From contig JAFXVX010000017.1 of NCBI GenBank assembly GCA_017534745.1, positions 109,836 through 173,835 of the forward strand: a DNA stretch of 64,000 bases, given 5' to 3'. Positions 6,913 to 15,887 of this stretch are shown here, one piece after another. Each line of letters begins with the position of its first letter. Positions within the stretch are counted from its first letter, which is position 1. The notes under the pieces were generated by a model. The model ran no database searches. It was not told the DNA's origin and worked only from the letters and a program-made list of their open reading frames with translations. The DNA comes from Bacteroidales bacterium. Lineage in GTDB: Bacteria; Bacteroidota; Bacteroidia; Bacteroidales; UBA932. The position numbers and the translations under genes are program-made.

Positions 6913-8241
6913 ATGAAAAAAGCCATAATCACATTACTATTCGCCGCGGCGTCCATCATAGTGGTGGACGCCCAGGTGATGCCGGAGGAGGAGACCGGGC
7001 CGAAGACGAAAGCGGGGAAATGGTTCAAGGAGGCGCTGGGGAGGCTGACCGTCGGCGGGTACGGCGAGGTCGCGTTTTCACAGAATTTCTACAGCGACAA
7101 CATGTACCGCTACTCGAACGCGGACGCCCATAAACATGAGCGTCACGGCCGTGTCGATATTCCCCACGCCGTGATTTTCCTTGGCTACGACTTCGGCAAG
7201 GGCTGGTCTATGCAGACCGAAGTGGAGTTTGAGCACACAGGGACCGGATCCGCCGTCGAACGTGAGTTCGAGGAGGCCGGCGAGTGGGAAAAGGAGATTG
7301 AAAAGGGCGGCGAAGTCGCCCTCGAGCAGTTCTGGATACAGAAGAGTATATTCCAGGAACTGAATATCAGGGTGGGACAGATAGTCGTCCCCGTGGGCGC
7401 GCTGAACAACGCCCACGAGCCGCTTAACTATTTCACCGTTTACCGGCCGGAAGGGGAATACACCATAATGCCTTCCACCTGGCACGACACCGGCATCAGC
7501 ATCTGGGGCGAGATAGGTAAAAAGAAATGGATGCGCTACGAGGTGCTCCTCATTCCATCCCTCGACGGGTTCATGTTCGACCGTGACCACTTCGTCAAAT
7601 ACGGTTCCTATTCGCCGTATGAATTCCGCGTATCAAATAAATACGCGGTGGCGGCGCGACTGGACTTCAAGCCCGTGACCGGCCTGCGCCTTTCCGCCAG
7701 CGGCTACTACGGTCAGGCCATGGGCAACACCTACCCCAACGAGGAGTTCGCCGACAAGTACAATGTGCCGGGCCACACCGTAATCGGCGCCTTCGACTTC
7801 GTCTATAAGAGCCCCGGGAACAACATTATAGCCCGCGGAAACGCCGACTACGGATACCTCTCCGACGCCTGGACCATCAGCTACCTCAAGCGCAACCGCG
7901 CGGCCAACAACGCCCCCTACAAGAAATCCACAGTCGGAAAGGGCGCCATGGCCTTCGGCGCGGAGTTCGGCGGCAATGTCCTCTATTCCAAGAAGGATCC
8001 GGAGCAGAAACTCTACCTTTTCGGCCGTTACGAATACTACAACAGCTACATCCCGGCCGCGAACCAGAATGCGGCGCCGTGGACCGGCCGACACAGGATA
8101 GCCTTCGGCCTCAACTATGTGCCCCTCCCCTACATCGCCGTCAAAGCGGAGTATTCCCACCGTTTTCTCAAATCCGACTACAACAACGAGCCTTCAATCT
8201 CATTCGGGATTGTCTATATGGCTTTCTTCAATAGGAAATAA
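6913..8241 (+). CDS. Outer-membrane beta-barrel porin, 442 aa
   Basis: The ATG at 6913 gives MKKAIITLLFAAASIIVVDAQ, a standard Sec signal peptide. The mature protein begins with a Lys/Glu-rich stretch and then TVGGYGEVAF, the typical first strand of a Bacteroidota porin, and continues with alternating aromatic/polar strands (IFLGYDFGKGWSMQTEVEFEH, NIRVGQIVVPVG, YLFGRYEYYNSYI). It ends in a strand terminating near the C-terminus (FGIVYMAFFNRK). It resembles phosphate-selective-porin-like (OprP/OprO fold) proteins. Directly followed by imelysin after 15 nt, so it probably provides the outer-membrane step for an iron-related system; the solute is inferred from context only. Confidence 0.8.
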   Translation: MKKAIITLLFAAASIIVVDAQVMPEEETGPKTKAGKWFKEALGRLTVGGYGEVAFSQNFYSDNMYRYSNADAHKHERHGRVDIPHAVIFLGYDFGKGWSMQTEVEFEHTGTGSAVEREFEEAGEWEKEIEKGGEVALEQFWIQKSIFQELNIRVGQIVVPVGALNNAHEPLNYFTVYRPEGEYTIMPSTWHDTGISIWGEIGKKKWMRYEVLLIPSLDGFMFDRDHFVKYGSYSPYEFRVSNKYAVAARLDFKPVTGLRLSASGYYGQAMGNTYPNEEFADKYNVPGHTVIGAFDFVYKSPGNNIIARGNADYGYLSDAWTISYLKRNRAANNAPYKKSTVGKGAMAFGAEFGGNVLYSKKDPEQKLYLFGRYEYYNSYIPAANQNAAPWTGRHRIAFGLNYVPLPYIAVKAEYSHRFLKSDYNNEPSISFGIVYMAFFNRK

Positions 8242-8256
8242 TTAAAACAGACAGAT

Positions 8257-9507
8257 ATGAAAAAGATCATTCCAATTGCCCTTCTTGCCGCTACTGTCCT
8301 TGCCGGCTGCGACAAGAACAAGGGCTTCCAGGGAGACCTCTCCGAGGAGGAAGCCGAACTCAAGGCTGCCGTGGAGCAGTATGTCCCCGGGGTGATTTAT
8401 TCCATCTACGGCACGCTCGCGGACGAGACGACCGATCTCAGCGACCTCTTCGCCGAGGCGAAGGCAAAAGCCAAGGCAAACACCCTGGTCCAGGCCGACA
8501 TCGACGCCATCGCGACGAAGTTCCTGAAGGCCCGCGAGTACTGGGAGAAGAGCGAAGCCTTCCTCTACGGGGCGGCCTCCGATTTCGGCATTGACCCCCA
8601 TATCGATGACTGGCCCCTTGACCTCAACGTCCTCTCCAAGACACTGAGTAACAACGTCCTGATGAATGATCTCGACACATACGGTGCCGACAGGATCTCC
8701 AGCGTCGGCGAGTCATCCCTCGGTTTCCACGGGCTGGAGTACATCCTGTTCCGCGACGGAAATGTCCGCGGGGTCGCCGACATCACCAGCGGCGAGACCA
8801 TCGTGTCCGAGACCGATGAAGGGGTGGAAGAGAGCTATGTCGTGACCGGAATCAACGAGCTGATATTCGCGGCGGCGGTTGCGGAAGACCTCCGCAGCGC
8901 CTGCTCGAGGCTCCACGTCTGCTGGGATCCGGGCGCTCCCGCCGAGAGGATTTCCTATATCGCAGATGAACTCGAACTCCCCTACACTTCCGGCGGTTCG
9001 GCCTACACCTACGGCGAAAGCCTTCTCCGCACCGGTCTTGTCGGCGGCATCCACGAGTTCTGGACGGAGGCCTCGACGAAAATCTTCGTCTCCGGTATGC
9101 AGAACATCTGCAACGAGGTGGCCCACACCAAGATAGCGACGGCAAACTCCCAAAACGAGGAGGGCGTCCACGACTCCAGTTACATCGAGTCGCCCTATTC
9201 GAAGAATTCCTACAGGGACTTCCTCGACAACATCCTTTCCATCCAGTACTCCCTCTACGGTAAGGCCGACTCCGACGCTCCGGTGGACGCCTCCTTCATC
9301 AACTTCCTGAAAAAACACAACAGCGCTCTCGGTAGCAAACTCGAGAGCGCCCTCGCCGGCGCTAAGGCATCCCTGCAGGCCTGCATCGACAGGGGCGTCG
9401 CCTTCGTCGATGAGCCCACCGCCGACTGCGCCTCGAACGCTATCGAGAAGATTGACGCCCTCAACAACGTCCTCGGCGAGGCAGCCGATTACATTTCAAG
9501 ACTATGA
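8257..9507 (+). CDS. Imelysin-family (M75) iron-regulated lipoprotein, 416 aa
   Basis: Signal peptide with lipobox (MKKIIPIALLAATVLAGC, Cys 18). The helical body carries the imelysin signature region SSLGFHGLEYILFRDG (about residues 152-167), corresponding to the conserved GxHxxE motif, and a long C-terminal helix pair ending NNVLGEAADYISRL. Imelysins (IrpA, ICMP, EfeO-related) bind metal and are induced by iron limitation; peptidase activity is doubtful. It lies between the porin and the di-haem oxidoreductase, whose ATG overlaps its stop by 4 nt (ATGA), indicating coupled translation. Imelysin next to a DUF1111-type di-haem protein is a recurrent arrangement. Confidence 0.9.
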   Translation: MKKIIPIALLAATVLAGCDKNKGFQGDLSEEEAELKAAVEQYVPGVIYSIYGTLADETTDLSDLFAEAKAKAKANTLVQADIDAIATKFLKAREYWEKSEAFLYGAASDFGIDPHIDDWPLDLNVLSKTLSNNVLMNDLDTYGADRISSVGESSLGFHGLEYILFRDGNVRGVADITSGETIVSETDEGVEESYVVTGINELIFAAAVAEDLRSACSRLHVCWDPGAPAERISYIADELELPYTSGGSAYTYGESLLRTGLVGGIHEFWTEASTKIFVSGMQNICNEVAHTKIATANSQNEEGVHDSSYIESPYSKNSYRDFLDNILSIQYSLYGKADSDAPVDASFINFLKKHNSALGSKLESALAGAKASLQACIDRGVAFVDEPTADCASNAIEKIDALNNVLGEAADYISRL

Positions 9508-11324
9508 GAAAGATACTTACAGGAATTGTCCTGATCCTTCTTGTTGCCGGTTGTAACGGCAATAAGAGCGGCACGATAATCAACCGGCAGGAGTCCGACG
9601 CGAAGTACGTGGGGCAGGCGAACGAGGTGTTCGAGGCGTCGGAGTGGTACCCTGGCGGAGAACTCGGAACGACACTGAACGTCTTCGACGACAGCTACGA
9701 AGACGAGGCGCCGGCGGTGACGGCCGCGGGGCTTACCGCAGCCTTCAACCACGGCGAGATGTTCTTCGAGCGCAACGTGAAGGTGATGACCAGCGGCACC
9801 GATTTCGGCGGGCTTGGCCCGGCGGCGGTGCGCAAGTCCTGCTTCGACTGCCACCCGGGCTACGGCCACGGCCAGTGGCAGAAGGAGTACGTCGCCAACG
9901 ACTCCAGGAGCTACGGAAACGGCTACCTGCTTGTGGTTTACAAGGCGACCGGCGAGAACAACAATCCCCACGGCGACTACACCAATGACGGCCCGTACGT
10001 GGCCGAAGTGACAGGCATGCCGCAGACTATGGCGAACAGCCCGTTCCTGCCGCCGATTGACGAGTCGCAGATTTCCATCACATGGACTCCTGTCACGGCG
10101 ATGGCCTCCGGCCTTCCGATGACCTTCTCCGACGGGGAGGCGTATGCGCTCATATATCCGACCGTAACCATCCCTGAATCCGCGTTCAACACCAACCCGA
10201 CTCCCCATGCTTCCGGTGCGCCCATCGGATACCGGCTCGAGTCCACCATCGGCGTCATCGGCGCCGGCCTGATCGACGCTATCGACCAGGAGGACATCAA
10301 AGAGCAGTACAGGGCCGAGGCGCCGTATGTGGACCTCAACCCTGCGTTCTGGGACAAGGATGCGGACGATTTCGCCGCGTCTGCGTTCTACGGCAACTGG
10401 CAGAGCGGGACCGTCCCGGTCTATGGGATGGAAGGTGTTGCCCTGGGCGACGGCTACGACGCTGATGGCAATCAGGTCCCCCGCGGCACTTTCCGCGGCG
10501 GCAAACTGCTGAAGAAGTTTACCTACGCTATGACCCGCGGCACGCTCCAGGACGGAGCGGGCGCCAACGCCATCTGGAACATCACCAATGTCACTCGTCC
10601 CGACAGGCCGTTCCTTTACACGACCGTCGCCTGGGCGAAGGCGATGTCTCAGAACGCGGATGTCATCGCCGCGATCCGCGCCCAGGGTGAATCCTCGCCA
10701 TACTACTGCGACGTCAACGGCGACGAGACTGTGACGGACGAGGAGATCGCCGAGGCGGTCCTCGCCCTCCTCAGCCCTTCGACCAACCAGTTCGACAACC
10801 CTTATCACAATTTCACCCCGGAAATGTCGGCGGATTCGTTCTACGACTTCATGGTGTGGCACAGGGGCCTCGCCGTTCCACGTGCGAGGAACCTCGACAA
10901 GCCTGAGGTCCAGAAGGGTAAGAAACTCTTCACCTCGATGGGCTGCGCAACATGCCACCGCCCGAAATGGCAAACGAGGGAAGACAACTACTGGTCGCCC
11001 GCGATGAACGGCGGCAAGCCGCTCCCGCGCTACGCCAACCAGACCATCTACCCCTACTCGGATTTCATCCAGCACAGGCTTTATATGGTCAACGATATCC
11101 ACGGCACGTGGTGCCGCACGACCCCGCTGTGGGGCCGCGGACTGTCGGTGGCGAACACCGGCCGCGGCGACCGTCTCCACGACTGCCGTGCCCGCAACAC
11201 TCTGGAAGCGATAATGTGGCACGCCTATTCGAGAGAATCGGATGCCTACTCTTCAGCCGAGAAATTCTACAACCTTTCAAAAGAAGACCGTGAAGCCGTC
11301 ATTAAATTCATCGACTCCATATAA
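9504..11324 (+). CDS. Di-haem c-type oxidoreductase (DHOR/DUF1111 family) lipoprotein, 606 aa
   Basis: Lipobox signal (LILLVAGC). Two CxxCH haem-binding motifs are visible: SCFDCHPGYGHG near residue 113 and GCATCHRPKW near residue 482, the arrangement of the di-haem oxidoreductase family (formerly thiol oxidoreductase), distantly related to cytochrome c peroxidases. There is also a YCDVNGDETVTDEEI segment resembling an EF-hand-like calcium loop. Located in the periplasm or on a membrane leaflet. Upstream imelysin and downstream ResB-CcsA, which makes c-type cytochromes, fit a periplasmic iron or haem redox role. Confidence 0.88.
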   Translation: MRKILTGIVLILLVAGCNGNKSGTIINRQESDAKYVGQANEVFEASEWYPGGELGTTLNVFDDSYEDEAPAVTAAGLTAAFNHGEMFFERNVKVMTSGTDFGGLGPAAVRKSCFDCHPGYGHGQWQKEYVANDSRSYGNGYLLVVYKATGENNNPHGDYTNDGPYVAEVTGMPQTMANSPFLPPIDESQISITWTPVTAMASGLPMTFSDGEAYALIYPTVTIPESAFNTNPTPHASGAPIGYRLESTIGVIGAGLIDAIDQEDIKEQYRAEAPYVDLNPAFWDKDADDFAASAFYGNWQSGTVPVYGMEGVALGDGYDADGNQVPRGTFRGGKLLKKFTYAMTRGTLQDGAGANAIWNITNVTRPDRPFLYTTVAWAKAMSQNADVIAAIRAQGESSPYYCDVNGDETVTDEEIAEAVLALLSPSTNQFDNPYHNFTPEMSADSFYDFMVWHRGLAVPRARNLDKPEVQKGKKLFTSMGCATCHRPKWQTREDNYWSPAMNGGKPLPRYANQTIYPYSDFIQHRLYMVNDIHGTWCRTTPLWGRGLSVANTGRGDRLHDCRARNTLEAIMWHAYSRESDAYSSAEKFYNLSKEDREAVIKFIDSI

Positions 11325-12537
11325 GATCCTTTCATTTGGCTGCCTTGCGGTGCTCATCGTGATGATGGGCGCCGCAACGGTCGTTGAAAGCATCCATGGG
11401 ACAGAAGCCGCCCTGAAGGCCGTTTACCATAACCCGGTTTTCATAGCCCTCTGGGCTGTGACGGCAGTCGCAGGGATCATCTACATCGTGAAGATGGGTC
11501 TGCTCCGGAGAGCGGCCACCTTCTCGCTCCACATCGCCTTTGTCATTATCCTTGCGGGCGCGCTCATTACGCACTATGCGGGAGAAAGCGGATCCATACA
11601 TCTTAAAGAGGGAGAGCCTTTGTCGGAGTGGGAACTCGACGACGGGACGGTGGCGGCACTGCCTTTCTCGCTGACCCTCAGGAAGTTCACGATAGACTAC
11701 TACCCCGGCTCGAAAGATCCCCGTGACTATAGAAGCGATGTAGAGGTGGACGGCGAGCCTGCGGTTATATCGATGAACAAGATACTCAAGAAGGATGGCT
11801 ACAGGTTCTTCCAGGCCGACTACGACGAGGACCTTTCCGGCTCCATCCTCGCCGTAAGCCGCGACCCCGCCGGCGTCCCCGTCACCTACGCCGGCTACCT
11901 CCTCCTTCTCCTCTCAATGCTCGCCTTCTTCTTCGAAAAACAAAGCGGCTTCCGCCGCGCCCTGCGCCGGCTGCGCGAAAACGGAAGGTCCGGAGCAATG
12001 CCCGTTTGGGTACTGGTGGCGTTGATTGTACTGGCTGCACTGATTCTGGCGTACGTCACGGTGTTCGGGCTGAGGGGGAAGCACCTGTTGCCGGTGCTCC
12101 GGTCTCCCCTGCTGCCGATCCACGTCATCAGCATTATGCTGAGCTACACCCTCCTCGCCATCACTATGGGCATCGGCATAGCTTCTCTGATTTCAGGAAA
12201 GAAAGAGAGACGCAGGGACGTATCGCTCGTTTTCCTATACCCTGCCGTGTTCCTGCTGGCGTTCGGGATTTTTGCAGGTGCAGTCTGGGCGAACATCTCC
12301 TGGGGAGGCTACTGGGGCTGGGACCCGAAGGAGACGTGGGCGCTGGTGACGATGCTCCTCTACAGCGCTGCGCTTCACGCCGGCCAGCTCGGCGGCGTAT
12401 CACGCCGCACCGGCCGCCCTACTTTCTTCCGCAACCCGACTTTCTTCCATATATATATAATAGCCGCCTTCCTCGCCGTCCTCATCACCTGGTTCGGCGT
12501 CAACTACCTCCTCGGCGGCATGCACTCCTACGCCTGA
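11242..12537 (+). CDS. Fused ResB-CcsA cytochrome c biogenesis protein, 431 aa
   Basis: Attaches haem to CxxCH apocytochromes in system II. The N-terminal half is a short ResB-like part: membrane segments near residues 30-55, 65-80 and 85-105, a periplasmic loop with SLTLRKFTIDYYPGSKDPRDY, then another membrane segment. The C-terminal half is CcsA-like with the Trp-rich haem-handling motif WGGYWGWDPKETWAL (about residue 355) and a flanking His (PIHVISIMLSY). The start is uncertain: ATG 11242 overlaps the previous gene by 83 nt; GTG 11290 is an alternative, and the next ATG falls inside the first membrane segment. It very likely matures the di-haem protein encoded just upstream. Confidence 0.88.
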   Translation: MPTLQPRNSTTFQKKTVKPSLNSSTPYKILSFGCLAVLIVMMGAATVVESIHGTEAALKAVYHNPVFIALWAVTAVAGIIYIVKMGLLRRAATFSLHIAFVIILAGALITHYAGESGSIHLKEGEPLSEWELDDGTVAALPFSLTLRKFTIDYYPGSKDPRDYRSDVEVDGEPAVISMNKILKKDGYRFFQADYDEDLSGSILAVSRDPAGVPVTYAGYLLLLLSMLAFFFEKQSGFRRALRRLRENGRSGAMPVWVLVALIVLAALILAYVTVFGLRGKHLLPVLRSPLLPIHVISIMLSYTLLAITMGIGIASLISGKKERRRDVSLVFLYPAVFLLAFGIFAGAVWANISWGGYWGWDPKETWALVTMLLYSAALHAGQLGGVSRRTGRPTFFRNPTFFHIYIIAAFLAVLITWFGVNYLLGGMHSYA

Positions 12538-12570
12538 GCGAAAAATTTTTGAAAAAATTTCCAAAAAAAA

Positions 12571-12601
12571 TTTGGAAGTTAAAAATATTGCCGTATCTTT
12601 G
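12571..12601 (+). promoter_or_regulatory. Promoter of the YtrA-type operon
   Basis: TTTG at 12571-12574, 19-nt spacer, TATCTTTG at 12594-12601, a full match to the Bacteroidota consensus. The candidate operator begins one base later. Confidence 0.8.
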
Positions 12602-12602
12602 C

Positions 12603-12626
12603 AGTGTACTAATAAACTAATACACT
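12603..12626 (+). promoter_or_regulatory. YtrA-like operator, AGTGTA-N12-TACACT
   Basis: AGTGTA at 12603-12608 and TACACT at 12621-12626 form an inverted repeat with a 12-nt AT-rich spacer that itself is partly symmetrical. It covers the presumed transcription start, 9 nt before the ATG. The published Bacillus subtilis YtrA site has the same half-sites with a spacer of about 13 nt. The operon encodes a YtrA-type GntR protein, so autorepression is the simplest reading. Confidence 0.7.
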
Positions 12627-12634
12627 CAAACGAT

Positions 12635-13459
12635 ATGGTAACAGTCAAGAACTTAAGCTTCTCCTATCCGTCGCAGGAAGTCCTGAAGGACATCTCGATG
12701 GAAATGAAAGAAGGCTGCATCTACGGCCTTCTTGGCGAGAACGGTGTCGGCAAAACGACCCTCCTCACCCTCCTCTGCGGGCTTAAAAAGCCTGCCGCCG
12801 GTTCGATAGACATCGAGGGCCGCGACCCTTACAATCGTCTCCCCTCCCTCCTGGCGGACCAGTTCTACCTTCCTGACGAAGTGGAAGCCCTCAACGAAAA
12901 GGCCTTCTCCTTCGCCGCTTCCCGCGGAGTTTTCTATCCGAACTTCAGCGCCGACAACTTCAAGGCCCTTCTCGAAGAGTTCGAGGTGGACGGCGAAAAG
13001 AAGATGAACACGATGAGCGCCGGCCAGCTCAAGAAGACCTGGATCGCCTTCGCCCTCGCGACCGGCGTGAAGTACTACTACCTCGACGAGCCGACCAACG
13101 GGCTTGATATTCCCTCGAAGGCGCAGTTCCGCAAGTCCATCATGAAATACGCACGCGAGGACGCGACCTTCGTGATCTCCACCCACCAGGTGAGGGACCT
13201 CGAGAACATCATCGACCCCATCATCATTCTCGACAGGCGGGACGTACTCGTCAACGCCACGGTCCAGGAGATCACCTCCAAATTCTTCTTCGACTACGGC
13301 AACGAAATCCACGAAGACGCCCTCTACGTCGAGCGCATTCCCGGCGGCTGCATCCAGGTCCGCCCGAACACGACCGGAGAGGAGTCCAAGATCAACATCG
13401 AAGCCTTCTTCAACACGGTCCACTCCCACAAGGAGCTTGTCAAATCTTTACTTGCATAA
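12635..13459 (+). CDS. ABC transporter ATP-binding protein, 274 aa
   Basis: Start chosen at 12635 (MVTVKNLSFSYPSQEV), just after the promoter and operator. Motifs: Walker A LGENGVGKTT (about residue 36), a degenerate signature NTMSAGQLKKTW, Walker B YYYLDEPTNGLD and the H-loop STHQ. The C-terminal part (residues 210-274) is a family-specific extension. It couples ATP hydrolysis to the membrane protein encoded 3 nt downstream. Such ATPase-membrane-YtrA operons respond to cell-envelope-active antibiotics in Firmicutes; the role in Bacteroidota is inferred. Confidence 0.93.
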   Translation: MVTVKNLSFSYPSQEVLKDISMEMKEGCIYGLLGENGVGKTTLLTLLCGLKKPAAGSIDIEGRDPYNRLPSLLADQFYLPDEVEALNEKAFSFAASRGVFYPNFSADNFKALLEEFEVDGEKKMNTMSAGQLKKTWIAFALATGVKYYYLDEPTNGLDIPSKAQFRKSIMKYAREDATFVISTHQVRDLENIIDPIIILDRRDVLVNATVQEITSKFFFDYGNEIHEDALYVERIPGGCIQVRPNTTGEESKINIEAFFNTVHSHKELVKSLLA

Positions 13460-13462
13460 GCC

Positions 13463-14302
13463 ATGAACGAGACATTTTCAGCAGGAAGATTCTTCCGCTT
13501 CTTCCTCTTTGACAACAAGCAGATCTGGAGCCGCAACACAAGGGCTGTAGTTACCTTCGGCGGTCTCGGCATTATACTATATGTAGTCACGGTGCTTCTC
13601 GGGCTGATATTCGCCCAGGAATGGAACGGTCCCTCCCTCTGGGCCAGGGTCTTCACCCTCGCCTTCGCCTCGCTGGTGCTGGTGTTCTACCAGACGAGGA
13701 CCTACGGCTACCTGACGGAGCCCAAGGCCGGCAGCGCCTACCTGATGCTCCCGGCATCGCGCCTGGAAAAGTTCATCTCGATGATGGTTATCACCCTCAT
13801 TGAACTGCCACTTGCATTCTTCGGTATCTACCTTTGCGTGGACGGGCTGATCGCCCTCATCGACCCCACGGTCGAAGGCGCGATCATCACCAATATCAGC
13901 AACATCTACTCTTCGTTCAACCAGTTCGTTTCCAGCAACGCAGAGGCGGTTGATCTCGGGATCGGAGCCGCCGGGCTGACTTTCCAGTTCTGGGTGGACA
14001 CCTGCATCTACCTTCTGTATTTCCTGCTTTGCGGAATCTGTTTCAAGAAGCACAAAATTGCATCCGGCCTCGCAATCCTCATCGGCCTGTCTCTGCTTAT
14101 CACGATCCTCTTCGGGGTCTCCATCCACGCCGGACTGTTCAACGGCATCACGAGGATGCTGCAGGGCCTTTCCGACGCTCCGGTCGAGAAGACGACCAGC
14201 CTGATCAACTGGATAGTGAACTCCGGCTTCGTTCTCAACGGACTGACGGTGATCGGCCTTGCAACCGGAATCTACTTCCGTATCAAGACCTTAAAACACT
14301 AG
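13463..14302 (+). CDS. ABC transporter membrane subunit, 279 aa
   Basis: Polytopic membrane protein with about six hydrophobic segments: near residues 30-50, 58-73, 108-128, 180-195, 200-225 and 250-270. A soluble loop with the sequence TRTYGYLTEPKAGSAYLMLPASRLEKF resembles the coupling region (LPxSRxEKF) of ABC-2 type permeases. The only apparent partner is the ATPase 3 nt upstream; GntR follows after 4 nt. Substrate unknown. Confidence 0.85.
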   Translation: MNETFSAGRFFRFFLFDNKQIWSRNTRAVVTFGGLGIILYVVTVLLGLIFAQEWNGPSLWARVFTLAFASLVLVFYQTRTYGYLTEPKAGSAYLMLPASRLEKFISMMVITLIELPLAFFGIYLCVDGLIALIDPTVEGAIITNISNIYSSFNQFVSSNAEAVDLGIGAAGLTFQFWVDTCIYLLYFLLCGICFKKHKIASGLAILIGLSLLITILFGVSIHAGLFNGITRMLQGLSDAPVEKTTSLINWIVNSGFVLNGLTVIGLATGIYFRIKTLKH

Positions 14303-14306
14303 GATC

Positions 14307-14651
14307 ATGGATTTCTCAACTGAAAGACCGATATTCCTGCAGATTGCGGACTCCTTCTACGAGAGCATCCTCTCCGGCGCACTTAAGCCGGGAGAGAGGA
14401 TACCCTCGGTGAGGGAGGAGGGCGCCGAACTCGGCGTCAATCCGAACACTGTGATGCGTACCTACGAACGGCTGACAGCCGACGGGGTCATCTACAACCA
14501 GCGCGGCATCGGCTACTTCGTCGCCGACGATGCGCGCGAAAAAGTCCTCGAGGCGGAGAGAAAGCGCTTTATGGAAGCGGAGCTTCCGGCTTTCGTCCGC
14601 AGAGTCAAACTCCTTGATATAGATCCATCCGTAATCAAAAAAGCACTGTAG
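14307..14651 (+). CDS. GntR-family transcriptional regulator, YtrA subfamily, 114 aa
   Basis: Short GntR protein with only the winged helix-turn-helix: PIFLQIADSFYESILSGALKPGERIPSVRE, then LGVNPNTVMRTYERLTADGVIYNQRGIGYFV. The roughly 40-residue C-terminal tail (REKVLEAERKRFMEAEL...) is helical and likely mediates dimerisation, as in YtrA, with no ligand domain. It sits in the operon with the ATPase and membrane subunit and most probably binds the AGTGTA-N12-TACACT site at the operon promoter. Confidence 0.93.
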   Translation: MDFSTERPIFLQIADSFYESILSGALKPGERIPSVREEGAELGVNPNTVMRTYERLTADGVIYNQRGIGYFVADDAREKVLEAERKRFMEAELPAFVRRVKLLDIDPSVIKKAL

Positions 14652-14653
14652 TC

Positions 14654-15370
14654 ATGAAAAAAGCATTATCAATATTTCTTGCCGCCGTCGCACTGACCGG
14701 CTGCCTCAACATCAAATTCAACAAAGAAGGCCTACTCAATATCACCGGAGACGCAATAGAGCTCGGCAGCTCGAAGAAAATCAAGGCGGAAGGCCCGGCC
14801 GTAGTCAAGGCCTATCCAGTGGAGGCTTTCACGGCCATAAAGGTCAACGGAGGGTTCGATGTGGACATCACTGTCGGCGACGAGACCAAAGTCGAGGTAG
14901 AGGCCGCGGAGAACATCCAGGAGGTTCTCAAAATCGAGACCGTGGACGGAGTGCTCGTCATCAGCACCAAGGACAAGGTGGCGATCGACAGGTCCGATAT
15001 CTCGATACAAACCCCGGCTCTCAGGGCAATCACCATCAACGGCGCGGGAGACATCGATATCAATTCCGACCTCGAGTGTGAGGATTTTGTCCTGGAGATC
15101 AACGGCGCCGGCGATGTCAGCACCGAAAAGATTGCCTGCAAAGGCCTGTCGGTCAAGGTCAACGGAGCCGGCGACGTGGATTTCAAGGAGATCGACTGTA
15201 ATAATCTCGACGTCAAGATCAACGGCGCAGGAGACTTCTCCGTAGCCGGAAAGGCCGTAGATGTCAACGCGGAAATCAGCGGAGTGGGCGAAATCGACGC
15301 CTCCGCACTTGAGGTTTCCGGGACATTCAATAAAAAAGTCTCCGGTATCGGTAAGGTGAAAAAGAATTAG
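14654..15370 (+). CDS. DUF2807 (head GIN domain) lipoprotein, 238 aa
   Basis: Lipobox signal (AAVALTGC, Cys 17). Then FTAIKVNGGFDVDITVGDE and a right-handed beta-roll marked by INGAGDI, INGAGDV, VNGAGDV and INGAGDF, spaced about 20 residues apart, ending with ISGVGEI and VSGIGKV. This is the DUF2807 signature; molecular function is unknown. It starts 2 nt after the GntR gene, so it is part of the same operon. Its stop overlaps that of convergent rimM (TTA/TAG, 15367-15370). Confidence 0.9.
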   Translation: MKKALSIFLAAVALTGCLNIKFNKEGLLNITGDAIELGSSKKIKAEGPAVVKAYPVEAFTAIKVNGGFDVDITVGDETKVEVEAAENIQEVLKIETVDGVLVISTKDKVAIDRSDISIQTPALRAITINGAGDIDINSDLECEDFVLEINGAGDVSTEKIACKGLSVKVNGAGDVDFKEIDCNNLDVKINGAGDFSVAGKAVDVNAEISGVGEIDASALEVSGTFNKKVSGIGKVKKN

Positions 15371-15885
15371 ATAAGCCCTGCGGGGATGCTCAGAGTGAGC
15401 GTCCGCGCCTCGGGATCTATCGAGCGGAGGAGCTCCCCGTTGAACGGGACGAGAGCCTCCGCTTTTCCTGTATTCAGATACAGGCAGGGGTTGCCGGGGA
15501 TGTCCTCCCAGCCGGAAACGGTGCCGGCGACGGCGCCGTTCGCTGCGTCCACGACGCTCCACCCCTCGAGGGGGGAGAGGTCGCCGTCGAGGAGGCGCTC
15601 CATCAGCGAGTCCTCGTCGTACTCAAAGGCCTCATCGGGGAGAAGAAGCTCCCGGCCGACCATCTCCTCGGCGTCGTCCTTGGAACGGACGCCGGTCAGG
15701 CGCACGAGGGCGCGGTTATTACCCCTTCTTGTGAAATTTTCAATAAAGAAAGGAACCGGAAGTCCGTCGAACTCGACGAATACCGGTTCCTCCAGGGAGA
15801 TATCTTCCGGATCGAAATCGATGAAACTTACGAGAAGTTCTCCTTCGACACCGTTGGATTTCGCAACCTTCGCGATGCGCTCCAT
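15367..15885 (-). CDS. rimM: Ribosome maturation factor RimM, 172 aa
   Basis: Assists late assembly of the 30S head and binds S19. The N-terminal RimM beta-barrel (IAKVAKSNGVEGELLVSF, then VEFDGLPVPFFIENFTRRGNNRALVRLTGVRSKDDAEEMVGRELLL) is followed by the PRC-barrel half (GWSVVDAANGAVAGTVSGWEDIPGNPCLYL...EALVPF). It begins 2 nt after the rpsP stop, the usual rpsP-rimM pairing. Length is normal. Confidence 0.93.
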   Translation of the reverse strand: MERIAKVAKSNGVEGELLVSFIDFDPEDISLEEPVFVEFDGLPVPFFIENFTRRGNNRALVRLTGVRSKDDAEEMVGRELLLPDEAFEYDEDSLMERLLDGDLSPLEGWSVVDAANGAVAGTVSGWEDIPGNPCLYLNTGKAEALVPFNGELLRSIDPEARTLTLSIPAGLI

Positions 15886-15887
15886 CG

